From positions 1-40,192 of the forward strand of contig NZ_JOFS01000065.1 in assembly GCF_000719285.1 (NCBI RefSeq): a stretch of DNA of 40,192 bases, written 5' to 3'. Below, piece after piece: positions 7,894-16,834 of the stretch. Made by a program: the position numbers and the translations under genes. This DNA comes from Streptomyces bicolor. GTDB lineage: Bacteria; Actinomycetota; Actinomycetes; Streptomycetales; Streptomycetaceae. Position 1 is the first letter of the stretch. Each line of letters begins with the position of its first letter. A model generated the notes under the pieces. That model had not been told where the DNA came from. It saw only the letters and a program-made list of their open reading frames with translations, and made no database searches.

Positions 7894-10361
7894 GCCGGGC
7901 GTTGGTGTGCCGGGTCGGCTCGGCGGTCGCCGGGTCCTCGGGCCACGGGTGCTTGGGATAACGGCCGCGCAACTCCGCCCGTACGCCCTTGTAGCCGTCC
8001 TTCCAGAAGGAGGCGAGGTCGGCGGTGACGGCGGCGGGGCGCCCGGCGGGGGAGAGGAGATGGACCAGCAGCGGCACCCCGGCGACCGACGGCGACTCGT
8101 GCAGCCCGAACATCTCCTGCAACTTCACGGCGAGCACGGGCTGTTCGGGGTTGCCGTAGTCGATCCGGATCCTGGACCCACTCGGTACGGCGATCCGCTC
8201 CGGCGCGAGCTCGTCCAGCCGCCCGGCGTCGCCCGAGGCCCACGGGAGCAGCCGGGCGAGCGCCTGACCGGCATCGATCCGGGCGAGGTCGGCCCGCCGC
8301 CGGGCCCGGCTCAGCTCGGGCTCCAGCCACTCGTCCACGCGCGCGTGGAGCGCGTCGTCGGACACGTCGGGCCAGGGCTCGCCGCGGTGCAGGCGCAGAA
8401 ACGCGAGCCGCTGCCGCAGAACGCCGGCGTCTGGGGACCAGCGCAACAGGCCGAGCCCTTCCTGCCGGAGGCCTTCGAGGAGAGCATCGCGTACGAGTAC
8501 GGGGTCGGCGTCCGTCAGGGGCCGCGCCGCGAGCTCGATCGCCCCGAGCCGTTCGACCCGCCGGGCGACGACATCCCCGTCCGCCCAGTGCACCTCCTGG
8601 CCCTCCTCGTACAGCGAGGCCGCCGCCGACCGGGCCACATCCTCGTCCACGACGGCGGCGAGCTGCACGCGCGCGTGCCCCTTGCCGACGGGCCGGTCCG
8701 CGACGGCCACGGCAATCCACGGGGCACCGCGCAGGGGGCTGCCGTCACCGAGTGCGGCGCGGGTGCCGGAGGCCATGAGGTAGGAACCGCCGTCGAGCTT
8801 CGCGACGCGCTCCGGGAACGCGAGGGCGGCGACGAGGCCCACGCTGCGGTCGTCCGCGTCCTGCGCCGGCGTGCTCTCGCCGCTCGCGCGCAACCGCCGT
8901 ACCTCCGCACGCCAGCGCCCCGCGTAGGCGTCACCGCCACGCCGAGCCGCCCGCAGAGCGGCGGCCAGATCGTCCCCGTACTCCCTCGGGGCCTCCTCGC
9001 TCAGCAGTGCGACCACCTCGGCACCCGCACCGGATGTGTCCAGCAGCGCCCGCCCCAATCGGGGATGCAGCCCCAGCCGGGCCAGCGCGCCGCCCCGCTC
9101 CGTGGCCCGCCCGTCCGAGTCCACCGCACCGATGGCCGTCAGTACGCTCCTCGCCGCCGCCATCGCCCCGCCCTGCGGCGGATCCAGCAGGGCCAGCCCG
9201 GTGGCCTCCGGATCGCCCCAGCAGGCCGCCTGCAGCGCGAACGCCGTCAGGTCGGCCACCTTGATCTCCGGCGACGGAAAACGCGGCAGACGCGCGTCCT
9301 CGGCCTCCGCCCAGCAGCGGTACACCGCACCCGGCGCCTCACGCCCGGCCCGCCCCGCCCGCTGCCGCCCGGCCGCCTGCGAGGCCCGTACCGTCGTCAG
9401 CGCGCTCAACCCGCGCGCGTGGTCGACGCGAGGCTCCCGCGCAAGGCCCGAGTCGACGACGACCCGCACACCGGGAACCGTCAGCGACGACTCGGCCACG
9501 GACGTCGCCAGCACCACCCGGCGCCGCTCCCCGCCCACCAGCACCGCGTCCTGCACGGCCGCCGACGCCCGCCCGTGCACCTGGAGCACCTCGACGTCCC
9601 CGAGGTCGCCCAGCTGCGCGGCCACCCGCGCGATCTCACCCACGCCCGGCAGGAAACACAGCACGGTCCCCCGCCCGCTCGGCCAGCGCCCGCCGTACCG
9701 TCGACGCCACATGCGTCAGCAGCGCCGGGTCGACCCGCATCCCGTGCGGCGGCCGCACAGGGCGCGTGGGCGGCGCCCACACCACCTCCACGGGATGCGA
9801 CACGCCCTGCGCCTCGACCACCGGCGCGTCACCCAGCAGGCGCGCCCAGCCCTGCGCGTCCGTCGTCGCCGACGCGGCCACCAGCCGCAGCTCCGGCCGC
9901 AGCGTCTGCCGTACGTCCCACAGGAACGCCGCCACCGTGTCCGCGTCCAGATGCCGCTCGTGGCACTCGTCGAGCACCACGACGTCCACGCCCGCGAGCT
10001 CCTGATCACGCTGCAGCCGTTGCAACAGCACACCGGTCGTGACGACCTCCACGCGCGCGTGCCGCCCGACGACCCGTTCACCGCGCACGGTGTACCCGAC
10101 GCTCTCGCCGACCTTCTCGCCCAGCAGCCACGCCATCCGCCGCGCGGCGGCCCGGGCCGCGATCCGCCGGGGCTCGGCGACGACGACCCGCCGGGCCGGT
10201 CCCTCGCCGAGCAGCCCCGCCAGGGCCGGCGGCACCAGGGTCGTCTTGCCGGTGCCGGGCGGCGCCACCAGCACGGCGGTGCCGTGACCCTCCAGAGCGT
10301 CCTTCAGGCAGGGCAGGGCACCGCGTACGGGCAGCGCGTCCAGGGCGTCGTAACGGATCAC
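7883..10361 (-). pseudogene. hrpB: ATP-dependent helicase HrpB, split by a +1 frameshift
   Basis: The two parts together would make about 825 aa, normal for HrpB. The N-terminal part (GTG at 10361) has Walker A APPGTGKTTLVPPAL, motif Ia VAEPRRIAARAAARR, the DEAH-like box VVLDECHERHLDAD and SATTDA. It leaves frame near 9668. The next frame continues at once with GTVLCFLPGVGEIARV, the VVLATSVAESSLTVPGVRVV motif, QAAGRQRAGRAGREAPG (motif VI) and the HrpB C-terminal domain ending near PEDPATAEPTRHTNARL. Removing one C from the CCCCC run at 9668-9672 restores a seamless ALAERAGTVLCFLPGVGE. Either a real mutation or a homopolymer error. HrpB is a DEAH/RHA-type helicase-like protein of unclear bacterial role. 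The methyltransferase gene lies just upstream on the same strand. Confidence 0.9.
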
Positions 10362-10365
10362 GCTC

Positions 10366-11230
10366 TCAGTCTCGTACGCACACGAAGATCGCCGTCCCCG
10401 GGATCAGGTTCCCGCGCAGCGGTGACCAGCCGCCCCACTCCGAGGTGTTCCAGGCCGGCCACTCCGGCTCGACCAGATCCACCAGCCTCAAGCCCGCCGC
10501 GACGACGTCCCGGACACGGTCGCCGAGCGTGCGGTGGTGCTCGACGTAGACCGCGCGGCCGTCGTCGTCCTGCTCGACGTACGGCGTGCGGTCGAAGTAC
10601 GAGGCCGAGACGGACAGGCCCTCCGGGCCCGGCTCGTCGGCGAAGGCCCAGCGGATGGGGTGGGTGACCGAGAAGACGAAGCGCCCGCCCGGGCGCAGCA
10701 CCCGCCGCACCTCGCTCAGCACCAGCACCGGATCGGCGACGAACGGCAGCGCGCCGTACGCCGAGCACGCCAGGTCGAAGGAGGCGTCGGCGAAGGGGAG
10801 GGCGCCCGCGTCGGCGCACACCAGGGGGAACGCGCTCCCGATGCGCAATGCGTGCTGGAGCTGGCGGTGGGAGATGTCCAGGGCGACCGGGCGGGCGCCC
10901 TGCGCGGCCAGCCAGCGCGAGCACTGCGCCGCGCCCGCGCCGATCTCCAGGACGTCCTTGCCCTTGAGGTCCTCCGGCGGGCCGAGCAGCTCGGCCTCCA
11001 CCTCGTCCAGGCCCTCGGGACCCCATACGAAGCGGTCGTCGCCGAGGAAGGTGCCGTGCTCGATCTGGTACTCGTCCGCGTTGCGGTCCCACCAGCCCCG
11101 ATTGGCGCGGGAACTCTCCGCGACACCGGCGTCGCGCCTGGTGGCCTCCGGTTCGAAGGAGGCGTCGGACGCGATCTCGGGCGATACGGGCTCTTGGATG
11201 ATCGGCTCCCTCGTCGTACTCTTCCGTCAC
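10366..11230 (-). pseudogene. Class I SAM-dependent methyltransferase, frameshifted near its start
   Basis: The frame ending at 10366 carries a complete methyltransferase: NRGWWDRNADEYQIEHGTFL, motif I DVLEIGAGAAQCSRWLAAQG, VALDIS, the motif II/III region ALPFADASFDLACSAYGALP and LRPGGRFVFSVTHPIRWAF. Upstream of NRGWWD this frame has no ATG, GTG or TTG before a stop at 11229-11227. A good GTG start at 11230 (VTEEYDE) is in another frame and joins it only if one G is dropped from the GGG at 11208-11210 (minus strand), giving VTEEYDEEPIIQEPVSPEIA. So the gene seems to carry a one-base insertion. A start at the in-frame GTG (within LDEVEAEL) would delete conserved residues. It is probably cotranscribed with the hrpB-like gene; substrate unknown. 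Confidence 0.8.
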
Positions 11231-11352
11231 CTGAACGGCGCGGCCCCTCCCGGCGGTGTCAGGAAAGGGGCGCCCCTAGGCCTGCGCGGCCTCGAGGGAC
11301 GCGATTTGTGCCGGGTATGGGGCGATCCGCCCCGGGTGTGCGCGTTCGCGCA

Positions 11353-11381
11353 TTGACCATGTCCGGCTGCCCCCGTATGCT
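11353..11381 (+). promoter_or_regulatory. Housekeeping-type promoter of rpsA
   Basis: TTGACC (11353-11358), a 17-bp spacer and TATGCT (11376-11381) fit the HrdB/sigma-70 consensus well. Transcription would begin near 11388, leaving a leader of about 190 nt before rpsA. No open frame of note lies between. Confidence 0.75.
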
Positions 11382-11519
11382 ACAAGTTGCGCTGCGGGCC
11401 TGCGCACCTCAGACGTAGCAGGCTGCGCTCGCATCTGTTGTATGTCCCCTCGGTTGTCGAGGCGCCACCAGGATTTTCGAGTGGCGCTTCCTAGGCTGTC
11501 CGGCTTCTGCAGAGCGAAA

Positions 11520-11570
11520 CGGGCTCCCGGCGTAAGCAGTACCTACGACTCAATGTCCGTACCGGAGCCC
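11520..11570 (+). promoter_or_regulatory. rpsA leader hairpin that sequesters the ribosome binding site
   Basis: GGGCTCC-c-GG (11521-11530) pairs with CCGGAGCCC (11562-11570). The 3' arm contains the only Shine-Dalgarno-like GGAG before the rpsA ATG at 11579. A second perfect 7-bp stem, GCGCCAC/GTGGCGC (11462-11468 and 11481-11487), lies upstream in the same leader. This layout suggests translational feedback by S1, as is known by a different structure in E. coli. It is inference from base pairing only. Confidence 0.5.
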
Positions 11571-11578
11571 TTTCCCAC

Positions 11579-13075
11579 ATGACGAGCAGCACCGAGACCA
11601 CCGCCACCACCCCGCAGGTAGCGGTCAACGACATCGGTAACGAGGAAGCCTTCCTCGCCGCGATCGACGAGACGATCAAGTACTTCAACGACGGCGACAT
11701 CGTCGACGGCGTCATCGTGAAGGTCGACCGGGACGAGGTCCTGCTCGACATCGGTTACAAGACCGAAGGCGTTATCCCGAGCCGCGAGCTCTCGATCAAG
11801 CACGACGTCGACCCCAACGAGGTCGTCGCCGTCGGTGACGAGATCGAGGCCCTTGTCCTCCAGAAGGAGGACAAGGAAGGCCGCCTGATCCTCTCGAAGA
11901 AGCGCGCCCAGTACGAGCGTGCCTGGGGCACCATCGAGAAGATCAAGGAAGAGGACGGGATCGTCACCGGTACCGTCATCGAGGTCGTCAAGGGTGGTCT
12001 CATCCTCGACATCGGCCTCCGTGGCTTCCTCCCGGCCTCCCTGGTCGAGATGCGCCGCGTTCGCGACCTCCAGCCCTACGTGGGCAAGGAGCTCGAGGCC
12101 AAGATCATCGAGCTGGACAAGAACCGCAACAACGTGGTCCTGTCCCGCCGTGCCTGGCTGGAGCAGACCCAGTCCGAGGTCCGCCAGACGTTCCTCACCA
12201 CCCTCCAGAAGGGTCAGGTCCGTTCGGGCGTCGTCTCCTCGATCGTCAACTTCGGTGCCTTCGTGGACCTGGGTGGCGTCGACGGTCTGGTCCACGTCTC
12301 CGAGCTGTCCTGGAAGCACATCGACCACCCCTCCGAGGTTGTCGAGGTCGGCCAGGAAGTCACCGTCGAGGTCCTCGACGTCGACATGGACCGCGAGCGT
12401 GTCTCCCTGTCGCTGAAGGCGACCCAGGAAGACCCGTGGCAGCAGTTCGCCCGGACCCACCAGATCGGTCAGGTCGTCCCGGGTAAGGTCACCAAGCTGG
12501 TTCCGTTCGGTGCGTTCGTCCGCGTGGACGAGGGCATCGAGGGTCTGGTCCACATCTCCGAGCTGGCCGAGCGCCACGTGGAGATCCCGGAGCAGGTCGT
12601 CCAGGTCAACGACGAGATCTTCGTCAAGGTCATCGACATCGACCTCGAGCGTCGTCGCATCAGCCTCTCGCTGAAGCAGGCCAACGAGTCCTTCGGTGCC
12701 GACCCGGCCTCGGTCGAGTTCGACCCGACCCTGTACGGCATGGCTGCCTCGTACGACGACCAGGGCAACTACATCTACCCCGAGGGCTTCGACCCCGAGA
12801 CCAACGACTGGCTCGAGGGCTACGAGAAGCAGCGCGAGGAGTGGGAGCGCCAGTACGCCGAGGCGCAGACCCGCTTCGAGCAGCACCAGCAGCAGGTCAT
12901 CAAGAGCCGCGAGGCCGACGCTGCCGCTGCCGCCGAGGGTGGCGACACCGCGGGTGCGGCTCCGGCCGCGGGTGGCGGTTCGTACTCCTCCGAGGGTGCG
13001 GACACCTCCGGTGCGCTGGCTTCGGACGAGGCGCTTGCCGCGCTTCGCGAGAAGCTGGCCGGCGGCCAGAGCTGA
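11579..13075 (+). CDS. rpsA: 30S ribosomal protein S1
   Basis: 498 aa, the four-S1-domain actinobacterial form. S1 domains at about 35-105 (GDIVDGVIVKVDRDEVLLDI), 122-190 (GIVTGTVIEVVKGGLILDIG), 208-277 (GQVRSGVVSSIVNFGAFVDL) and 293-362 (GQVVPGKVTKLVPFGAFVRV). An acidic C-terminal tail follows, then an Ala/Gly/Ser-rich low-complexity end. S1 binds mRNA on the 30S subunit and helps initiation on structured or weak-SD messages. Codon choice is visibly that of a highly expressed gene. It has its own promoter, a long structured leader and a downstream terminator, so it is a single-gene unit. Confidence 0.98.
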   Translation: MTSSTETTATTPQVAVNDIGNEEAFLAAIDETIKYFNDGDIVDGVIVKVDRDEVLLDIGYKTEGVIPSRELSIKHDVDPNEVVAVGDEIEALVLQKEDKEGRLILSKKRAQYERAWGTIEKIKEEDGIVTGTVIEVVKGGLILDIGLRGFLPASLVEMRRVRDLQPYVGKELEAKIIELDKNRNNVVLSRRAWLEQTQSEVRQTFLTTLQKGQVRSGVVSSIVNFGAFVDLGGVDGLVHVSELSWKHIDHPSEVVEVGQEVTVEVLDVDMDRERVSLSLKATQEDPWQQFARTHQIGQVVPGKVTKLVPFGAFVRVDEGIEGLVHISELAERHVEIPEQVVQVNDEIFVKVIDIDLERRRISLSLKQANESFGADPASVEFDPTLYGMAASYDDQGNYIYPEGFDPETNDWLEGYEKQREEWERQYAEAQTRFEQHQQQVIKSREADAAAAAEGGDTAGAAPAAGGGSYSSEGADTSGALASDEALAALREKLAGGQS

Positions 13076-13107
13076 ACGCTGGCCGCTGAGGCTTAGCCGT
13101 TAGCTGA

Positions 13108-13137
13108 GGGGCCGTACCTTTCGAGGTGCGGCCCTTT
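13108..13137 (+). terminator. Rho-independent terminator of rpsA
   Basis: Stem GGGCCGTACC (13109-13118) with GGTGCGGCCC (13125-13134), one G-T wobble, loop TTTCGA, followed by TTT. It starts 33 nt past the rpsA stop. Confidence 0.85.
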
Positions 13138-13164
13138 GGCGTGCTCGGGGGCTTTGTCGTTCGT

Positions 13165-13242
13165 CTGCGGCGCGGTCGTGGCTGGTCGCGCCCGCGCGGC
13201 GGAGCCGCATATCGATACAGCCCCGCGCCCCTTGAGGCGTTG
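13165..13242 (-). repeat. Dispersed ~80-bp repeat, copy 2 (inverted)
   Basis: Read on the minus strand it matches copy 1 at 3116-3194 over its whole length with a few substitutions and one single-base gap, including the core CGATATGCGGCTCCGCCGCG and GGGCGCGACCAGCCAC. Like copy 1 it sits immediately downstream of a terminator. The rest of the 260-bp gap before the next gene shows nothing further. Confidence 0.8.
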
Positions 13243-13335
13243 CCCAAGCCGGCAAGATCAATGAGCCCCTCCCTCCGGGAATGCCCACGCCCGTAAGGGC
13301 GTTGTCACGTACGGACACGAGGAGGAGCGGTCACA

Positions 13336-14274
13336 GTGCTTGATCCGCAGGGTTTGTACGCATGGGAGCCGAAGGGGCTGGCCGTAGTCGACATGGCGCT
13401 GGCCCAGGAGTCGGCCGGTCTGGTCATGCTCTACCACTTCGACGGATACATCGACGCGGGCGAGACCGGCGACCAGATCGTCGACGGGCTTCTCGACTCG
13501 CTGCCCCACCAGGTCGTCGCCCGTTTCGACCACGACCGGCTGGTGGACTATCGCGCCCGCCGCCCGCTGCTGACGTTCAAGCGCGACCGCTGGAGCGACT
13601 ACGAGGACCCCGCCATCGAGGTGCGGCTCGTGCAGGACGCCACCGGCGCGCCCTTCCTGCTGCTGTCGGGGCCCGAGCCGGACGTGGAGTGGGAGCGCTT
13701 CGCCGGGGCCGTCAAGGAGATCGTGGAGCGGCTCGGGGTGCGCCTGTCGGTGAACTTCCACGGCATTCCCATGGGCGTCCCGCACACCCGCCCGGTCGGC
13801 CTCACCCCGCACGGCAACCGCACCGACCTCGTCCCGGGTCACCGCAGCCCCTTCGACGAGGCGCAGGTGCCCGGCAGCGCCGAGTCCCTCATCGAGTACC
13901 GGCTGATGGAGGCCGGGCACGACGTGCTCGGTGTCGCCGCGCACGTACCGCACTACATCGCCCGCTCCCCGTACCCCGACGCGGCGCTGACCGTCCTGGA
14001 GGCCGTCACCGCGGCCACCGGGCTCGTCCTGCCCGGCATCGCGCACTCCCTGCGCACCGAGGCCCACCGCACGCAGAACGAGATCGACCGCCAGATCCGC
14101 GAGGGCGACGAGGAGCTCACCAACCTGGTCGAGGGCCTGGAGCACCAGTACGACGCCGTCGCCGGCGCCGAGACCCGCGGCAACATGCTCGCCGAGCCCG
14201 TGGACATCCCGTCGGCGGACGAGATCGGCCGCGAGTTCGAGCGCTTCCTGGCGGAGCGGGAGGGCGACGGCTGA
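13336..14274 (+). CDS. PAC2 family protein (proteasome assembly chaperone-like)
   Basis: 312 aa. GTG start preceded by GAGGAGGAG. The PAC2 pattern is clear: [20 protein letters not shown] near the N-terminus, [40 protein letters not shown], and [20 protein letters not shown]. The C-terminal third is predicted helical and charged ([20 protein letters not shown]). In eukaryotes PAC2 helps assemble the proteasome alpha ring. Actinobacterial homologues are common but their exact role is not established. It is followed 65 bp later by coaE on the same strand. Confidence 0.9.
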   Translation: MLDPQGLYAWEPKGLAVVDMALAQESAGLVMLYHFDGYIDAGETGDQIVDGLLDSLPHQVVARFDHDRLVDYRARRPLLTFKRDRWSDYEDPAIEVRLVQDATGAPFLLLSGPEPDVEWERFAGAVKEIVERLGVRLSVNFHGIPMGVPHTRPVGLTPHGNRTDLVPGHRSPFDEAQVPGSAESLIEYRLMEAGHDVLGVAAHVPHYIARSPYPDAALTVLEAVTAATGLVLPGIAHSLRTEAHRTQNEIDRQIREGDEELTNLVEGLEHQYDAVAGAETRGNMLAEPVDIPSADEIGREFERFLAEREGDG

Positions 14275-14339
14275 GACGCCGGGGCCCTGGGCCGGTCCTG
14301 CCGGGTGCGCTGTCGGTGGCAGGGCCTAAGCTTTCGGTC

Positions 14340-14957
14340 ATGCTGAAGGTGGGCCTGACCGGCGGGATCGGTGCCGGTAAGAGCGAGGTGTCGCGGCTGC
14401 TCGTCGAGTGCGGGGCCGTGCTGATCGACGCGGACCGTATCGCGCGCGAGGTCGTCGCGCCCGGCACCGCCGGTCTCGCCGCCGTCGTCGAGGCCTTCGG
14501 GGAGGAGGTGCTCGCCGGGGACGGCAGCCTGGACCGGCCCAAGCTGGGCTCGATCGTCTTCGCCGACCCGGACCGGCTCGCCGTACTGAACTCGATCGTG
14601 CACCCCCTCGTCGGCGCCCGCTCCCGTGAGCTCGAGGAGAGCGCCGCCGACGACGCCGTCGTCGTGCACGACGTCCCGCTCCTCACCGAGAACGGCCTCG
14701 CTCCGCTGTACGACGTCGTGGTCGTCGTCGACGCCAGTCCCGAGACCCAGCTCGACCGGCTGGTCCGGCTGCGCGGTATGACCGAGGAGGACGCACGCGC
14801 GCGGATGGCCGCGCAGGCGACGCGGGAGAAGCGGCTGGAGATCGCGGACGTCGTCATCGACAACGACGTGCCGCTGGATGTGCTTCAACGGCGGGTCAAG
14901 GACGTCTGGGACGAACTCGTGCGCCGAGCCCATGGGGACATACGGGGTTCTCACTAG
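14340..14957 (+). CDS. coaE: Dephospho-CoA kinase
   Basis: 205 aa, the normal length. Catalyses the last step of coenzyme A synthesis, phosphorylating the 3'-hydroxyl of dephospho-CoA with ATP. P-loop [18 protein letters not shown] at the N-terminus, then [12 protein letters not shown] (CoaE signature), the [14 protein letters not shown] stretch, [15 protein letters not shown] (the family P-L-L-[FT]-E motif) and the lid region [17 protein letters not shown]. The start ATG is placed by the P-loop position. An unusually long upstream overlapping frame (from 13362) is an antisense-free shadow of the PAC2 gene. Probable cotranscription with the PAC2 gene and perhaps the TPR gene 89 bp downstream. 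Confidence 0.96.
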   Translation: MLKVGLTGGIGAGKSEVSRLLVECGAVLIDADRIAREVVAPGTAGLAAVVEAFGEEVLAGDGSLDRPKLGSIVFADPDRLAVLNSIVHPLVGARSRELEESAADDAVVVHDVPLLTENGLAPLYDVVVVVDASPETQLDRLVRLRGMTEEDARARMAAQATREKRLEIADVVIDNDVPLDVLQRRVKDVWDELVRRAHGDIRGSH

Positions 14958-15046
14958 GCGCAGGGGAGCCCACGGTCCCGGTCGCCCCAGGAATAGCGGC
15001 GCGCCGGTCGCGCGTTGAACTCCTCCAGTGAGGGAAGGACTTTGCC

Positions 15047-15427
15047 GTGCCCGAGACCAGCGGTTCGACCGGACGTACTCCGGAGACGCATGTCATCGAC
15101 TTCCGCGCCGCCGAGCAACTGCTCGCCGCGCGAGACCCGCGGGGCGCGGTGAAGCTGCTCGACGGGGTCATCGCCGCGCACCCGGAGAACACCGCCGCCC
15201 GGCTGCTGCGCGCGCGTGCCTTCTTCGCCGCCGCCCAACTACGGCCCGCCGAGCTGGAGTTCACGATCGTCCTGGAGCGCGAGCCGGACAACGCGTTCGC
15301 GCACTTCGCGCTCGCCCGCACCTACGAGCGCCAGGCCAGACACGATCAGGCCAAGCGGCACTTCCGGCTGGCCGCCGCGCTCGATCCGAACCCGCGTTAC
15401 CTCAAGGCGGCACGGTTCGACGGGTGA
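15047..15427 (+). CDS. Tetratricopeptide repeat protein
   Basis: 126 aa. GTG start with AGGGAAGGA eight bases before. Three consecutive TPR-like helical pairs cover nearly the entire protein: AAEQLLAARDPRGAVKLLDG, NTAARLLRARAFFAAAQLRP and NAFAHFALARTYERQARHDQ followed by AKRHFRLAAALDPNPRYLKA with the usual D-P-N end. No signal peptide, so probably a small cytoplasmic scaffold. Directly downstream of coaE in the same orientation; its partner is unknown. Confidence 0.88.
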   Translation: MPETSGSTGRTPETHVIDFRAAEQLLAARDPRGAVKLLDGVIAAHPENTAARLLRARAFFAAAQLRPAELEFTIVLEREPDNAFAHFALARTYERQARHDQAKRHFRLAAALDPNPRYLKAARFDG

Positions 15428-15470
15428 GCGGCGACGGCGGCCGACCGGGGATGACGGCTCTCCGGTGCGG

Positions 15471-15767
15471 CTAGGGGTAGCGGCTCCCCGGCGGAGGCGG
15501 CCGGTACGGGCGGTCCTCGGGCGGGCGATACGGCGGTATGTCGCGGCCCGGCTGGTAGTGCGGGCCCTGGCGGATGTGCCTGAGGACCATGACCATGTCG
15601 ACCATGATCACCAGCCACAGCACACCGCAGGCCACCGCCCAGCCGGGACGGCCCGCGAGCGCGAACGCGACGGTGCCGAAGACCGCCCAGGCCACGCCCC
15701 ACACGCACAGCCAGAAGCGGGCCCGCAGCGCACTGCGCGCTGTCGCAGGTTCACTGCCCGTACGCAT
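15471..15767 (-). CDS. DUF6343 family membrane protein
   Basis: 98 aa. N-terminus MRTGSEPATARSALRARFWL, then two adjacent membrane helices (WLCVWGVAWAVFGTVAFALA and WAVACGVLWLVIMVDMVMVL), then a Pro/Tyr/Arg-rich cytoplasmic or external tail (PGRDIPPYRPPEDRPYRPPP). I recognise this as DUF6343, a small Streptomyces family of unknown function. It is convergent with the TPR gene and divergent from the acyltransferase-like gene. Confidence 0.75.
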   Translation of the reverse strand: MRTGSEPATARSALRARFWLCVWGVAWAVFGTVAFALAGRPGWAVACGVLWLVIMVDMVMVLRHIRQGPHYQPGRDIPPYRPPEDRPYRPPPPGSRYP

Positions 15768-15823
15768 CGGAAATCACCACTCCTCTCTGAAACGTACTCC
15801 TCGTACTCCTCGCAGGGGGCCCC

Positions 15824-16735
15824 GTGCTGCCGGACACCGATGAACTGGCCGAGATGCTGCTCGACCTCCAGGTACCCCACGAGGACATCAACGACCTCGT
15901 GCGGATGGCCCGACGGGTGACGGACGACCCGGAGCTGAGGCAGTTCCTGGAGCGGTCCGTCGACGAGCTCGTCCGGGGCATGGGGGAGGTCGGCGGCGCC
16001 GTCGACCTGCCGGACCTCGACTGGGCGTCGGGACCCTTGCAGCGCTGCTTCCCGGTGTACGTCTTCGTCGCGGCGCTGCCCGCCACGCGCGCGTACCACC
16101 GCGAGCGAGGCGTCCCGGCCGATGTCTCCCGGCGCACCCTCGCCGATCTCGGGCGGAACATGGCCGTGTACCGCCGGCGGTACGGGCGGGCGGGAGTGCA
16201 GGCTCCGTGGTGGCTGACCCATCACTTCCGCGGCGAGCTGTACCAGCTGGGGCGGTTGCAGTTCGAGCGGGCGCGGCTCGGGCGGCGGACGGGGACCGCG
16301 CTCGCGGCGGCCGGGCTTGACGTGGGTCCGGACTCGCCCTGCCTCAACCTGCACATACCCGACTTCCACGGGCCGCTGACGCCGGCCTGTGTCGACCGGT
16401 CGCTGGCGCTGGCCCGGGAGTTCTTCCCACTGCACTTTCCCGAGGAGCGCCACCGGGTGATGACCTGCCAGTCCTGGTTGCTGGACCCACAGCTCAGGAA
16501 GTACCTGCCCGAGGACTCCAACATCGTCCGGTTCCAGGAGCGCTTCCGTATCACCCGCGCGGAAACGGAGCCGGCCGACACCGAGCCGGTCCAATTCGTC
16601 TTCGGCGACCCGGAGTTGCCGATCGGGGGCCTGCCGCGCCGCACGGCGGTCGAGCGGGCCGTCGGGGACCATCTGCGGGCGGGAGGTCACTGGTATGTCG
16701 GGCACGGGTGGATGCCGTTCGGCGACGGCGCGTGA
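15824..16735 (+). CDS. Acyltransferase domain-containing protein (NAT_N/GNAT_C type)
   Basis: 303 aa from a GTG start. The two-part layout, a helical N-terminal domain (MLPDTDELAEMLLDLQVPHE through VSRRTLADLGRNMAVYRRRY) and a beta-rich C-terminal domain (LYQLGRLQFERARLG, PCLNLHIPDFHGPLTPACVD, FPLHFPEERHRVMTCQSWLL, NIVRFQERFRI), is the one annotated in databases as acyltransferase domain-containing, related to GNAT proteins. No classical GNAT Q/RxxGxG/A acetyl-CoA loop is obvious, so the activity is assumed from the family. Divergent from DUF6343; substrate unknown. Confidence 0.75.
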   Translation: MLPDTDELAEMLLDLQVPHEDINDLVRMARRVTDDPELRQFLERSVDELVRGMGEVGGAVDLPDLDWASGPLQRCFPVYVFVAALPATRAYHRERGVPADVSRRTLADLGRNMAVYRRRYGRAGVQAPWWLTHHFRGELYQLGRLQFERARLGRRTGTALAAAGLDVGPDSPCLNLHIPDFHGPLTPACVDRSLALAREFFPLHFPEERHRVMTCQSWLLDPQLRKYLPEDSNIVRFQERFRITRAETEPADTEPVQFVFGDPELPIGGLPRRTAVERAVGDHLRAGGHWYVGHGWMPFGDGA

Positions 16736-16746
16736 AATCCCTTCGG

Positions 16747-16774
16747 AATTCCGTGGCGCCGGCGATGAGTTCCG
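16747..16774 (+). promoter_or_regulatory. Shared 28-bp upstream element, copy A (before doxX)
   Basis: AATTCCG, six variable bases, then CGGCGATGAGTTCCG. The same arrangement with identical spacing occurs at 36978-37005 before the DUF899 gene. Copy A ends 60 bp before the DoxX ATG. The two-block layout looks like an alternative-sigma-factor promoter or an activator site. Confidence 0.6.
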
Positions 16775-16834
16775 GCGCGAGCCCCGGTCTACCTCCGTGA
16801 CAGCACCACGGACCACCGCTCACCAGGAGACCCC

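Noticed and set aside
9640..9720. Programmed ribosomal frameshift in hrpB.
   Set aside because: No slippery heptamer or downstream pseudoknot is apparent, and HrpB is normally a single frame; an indel is simpler.
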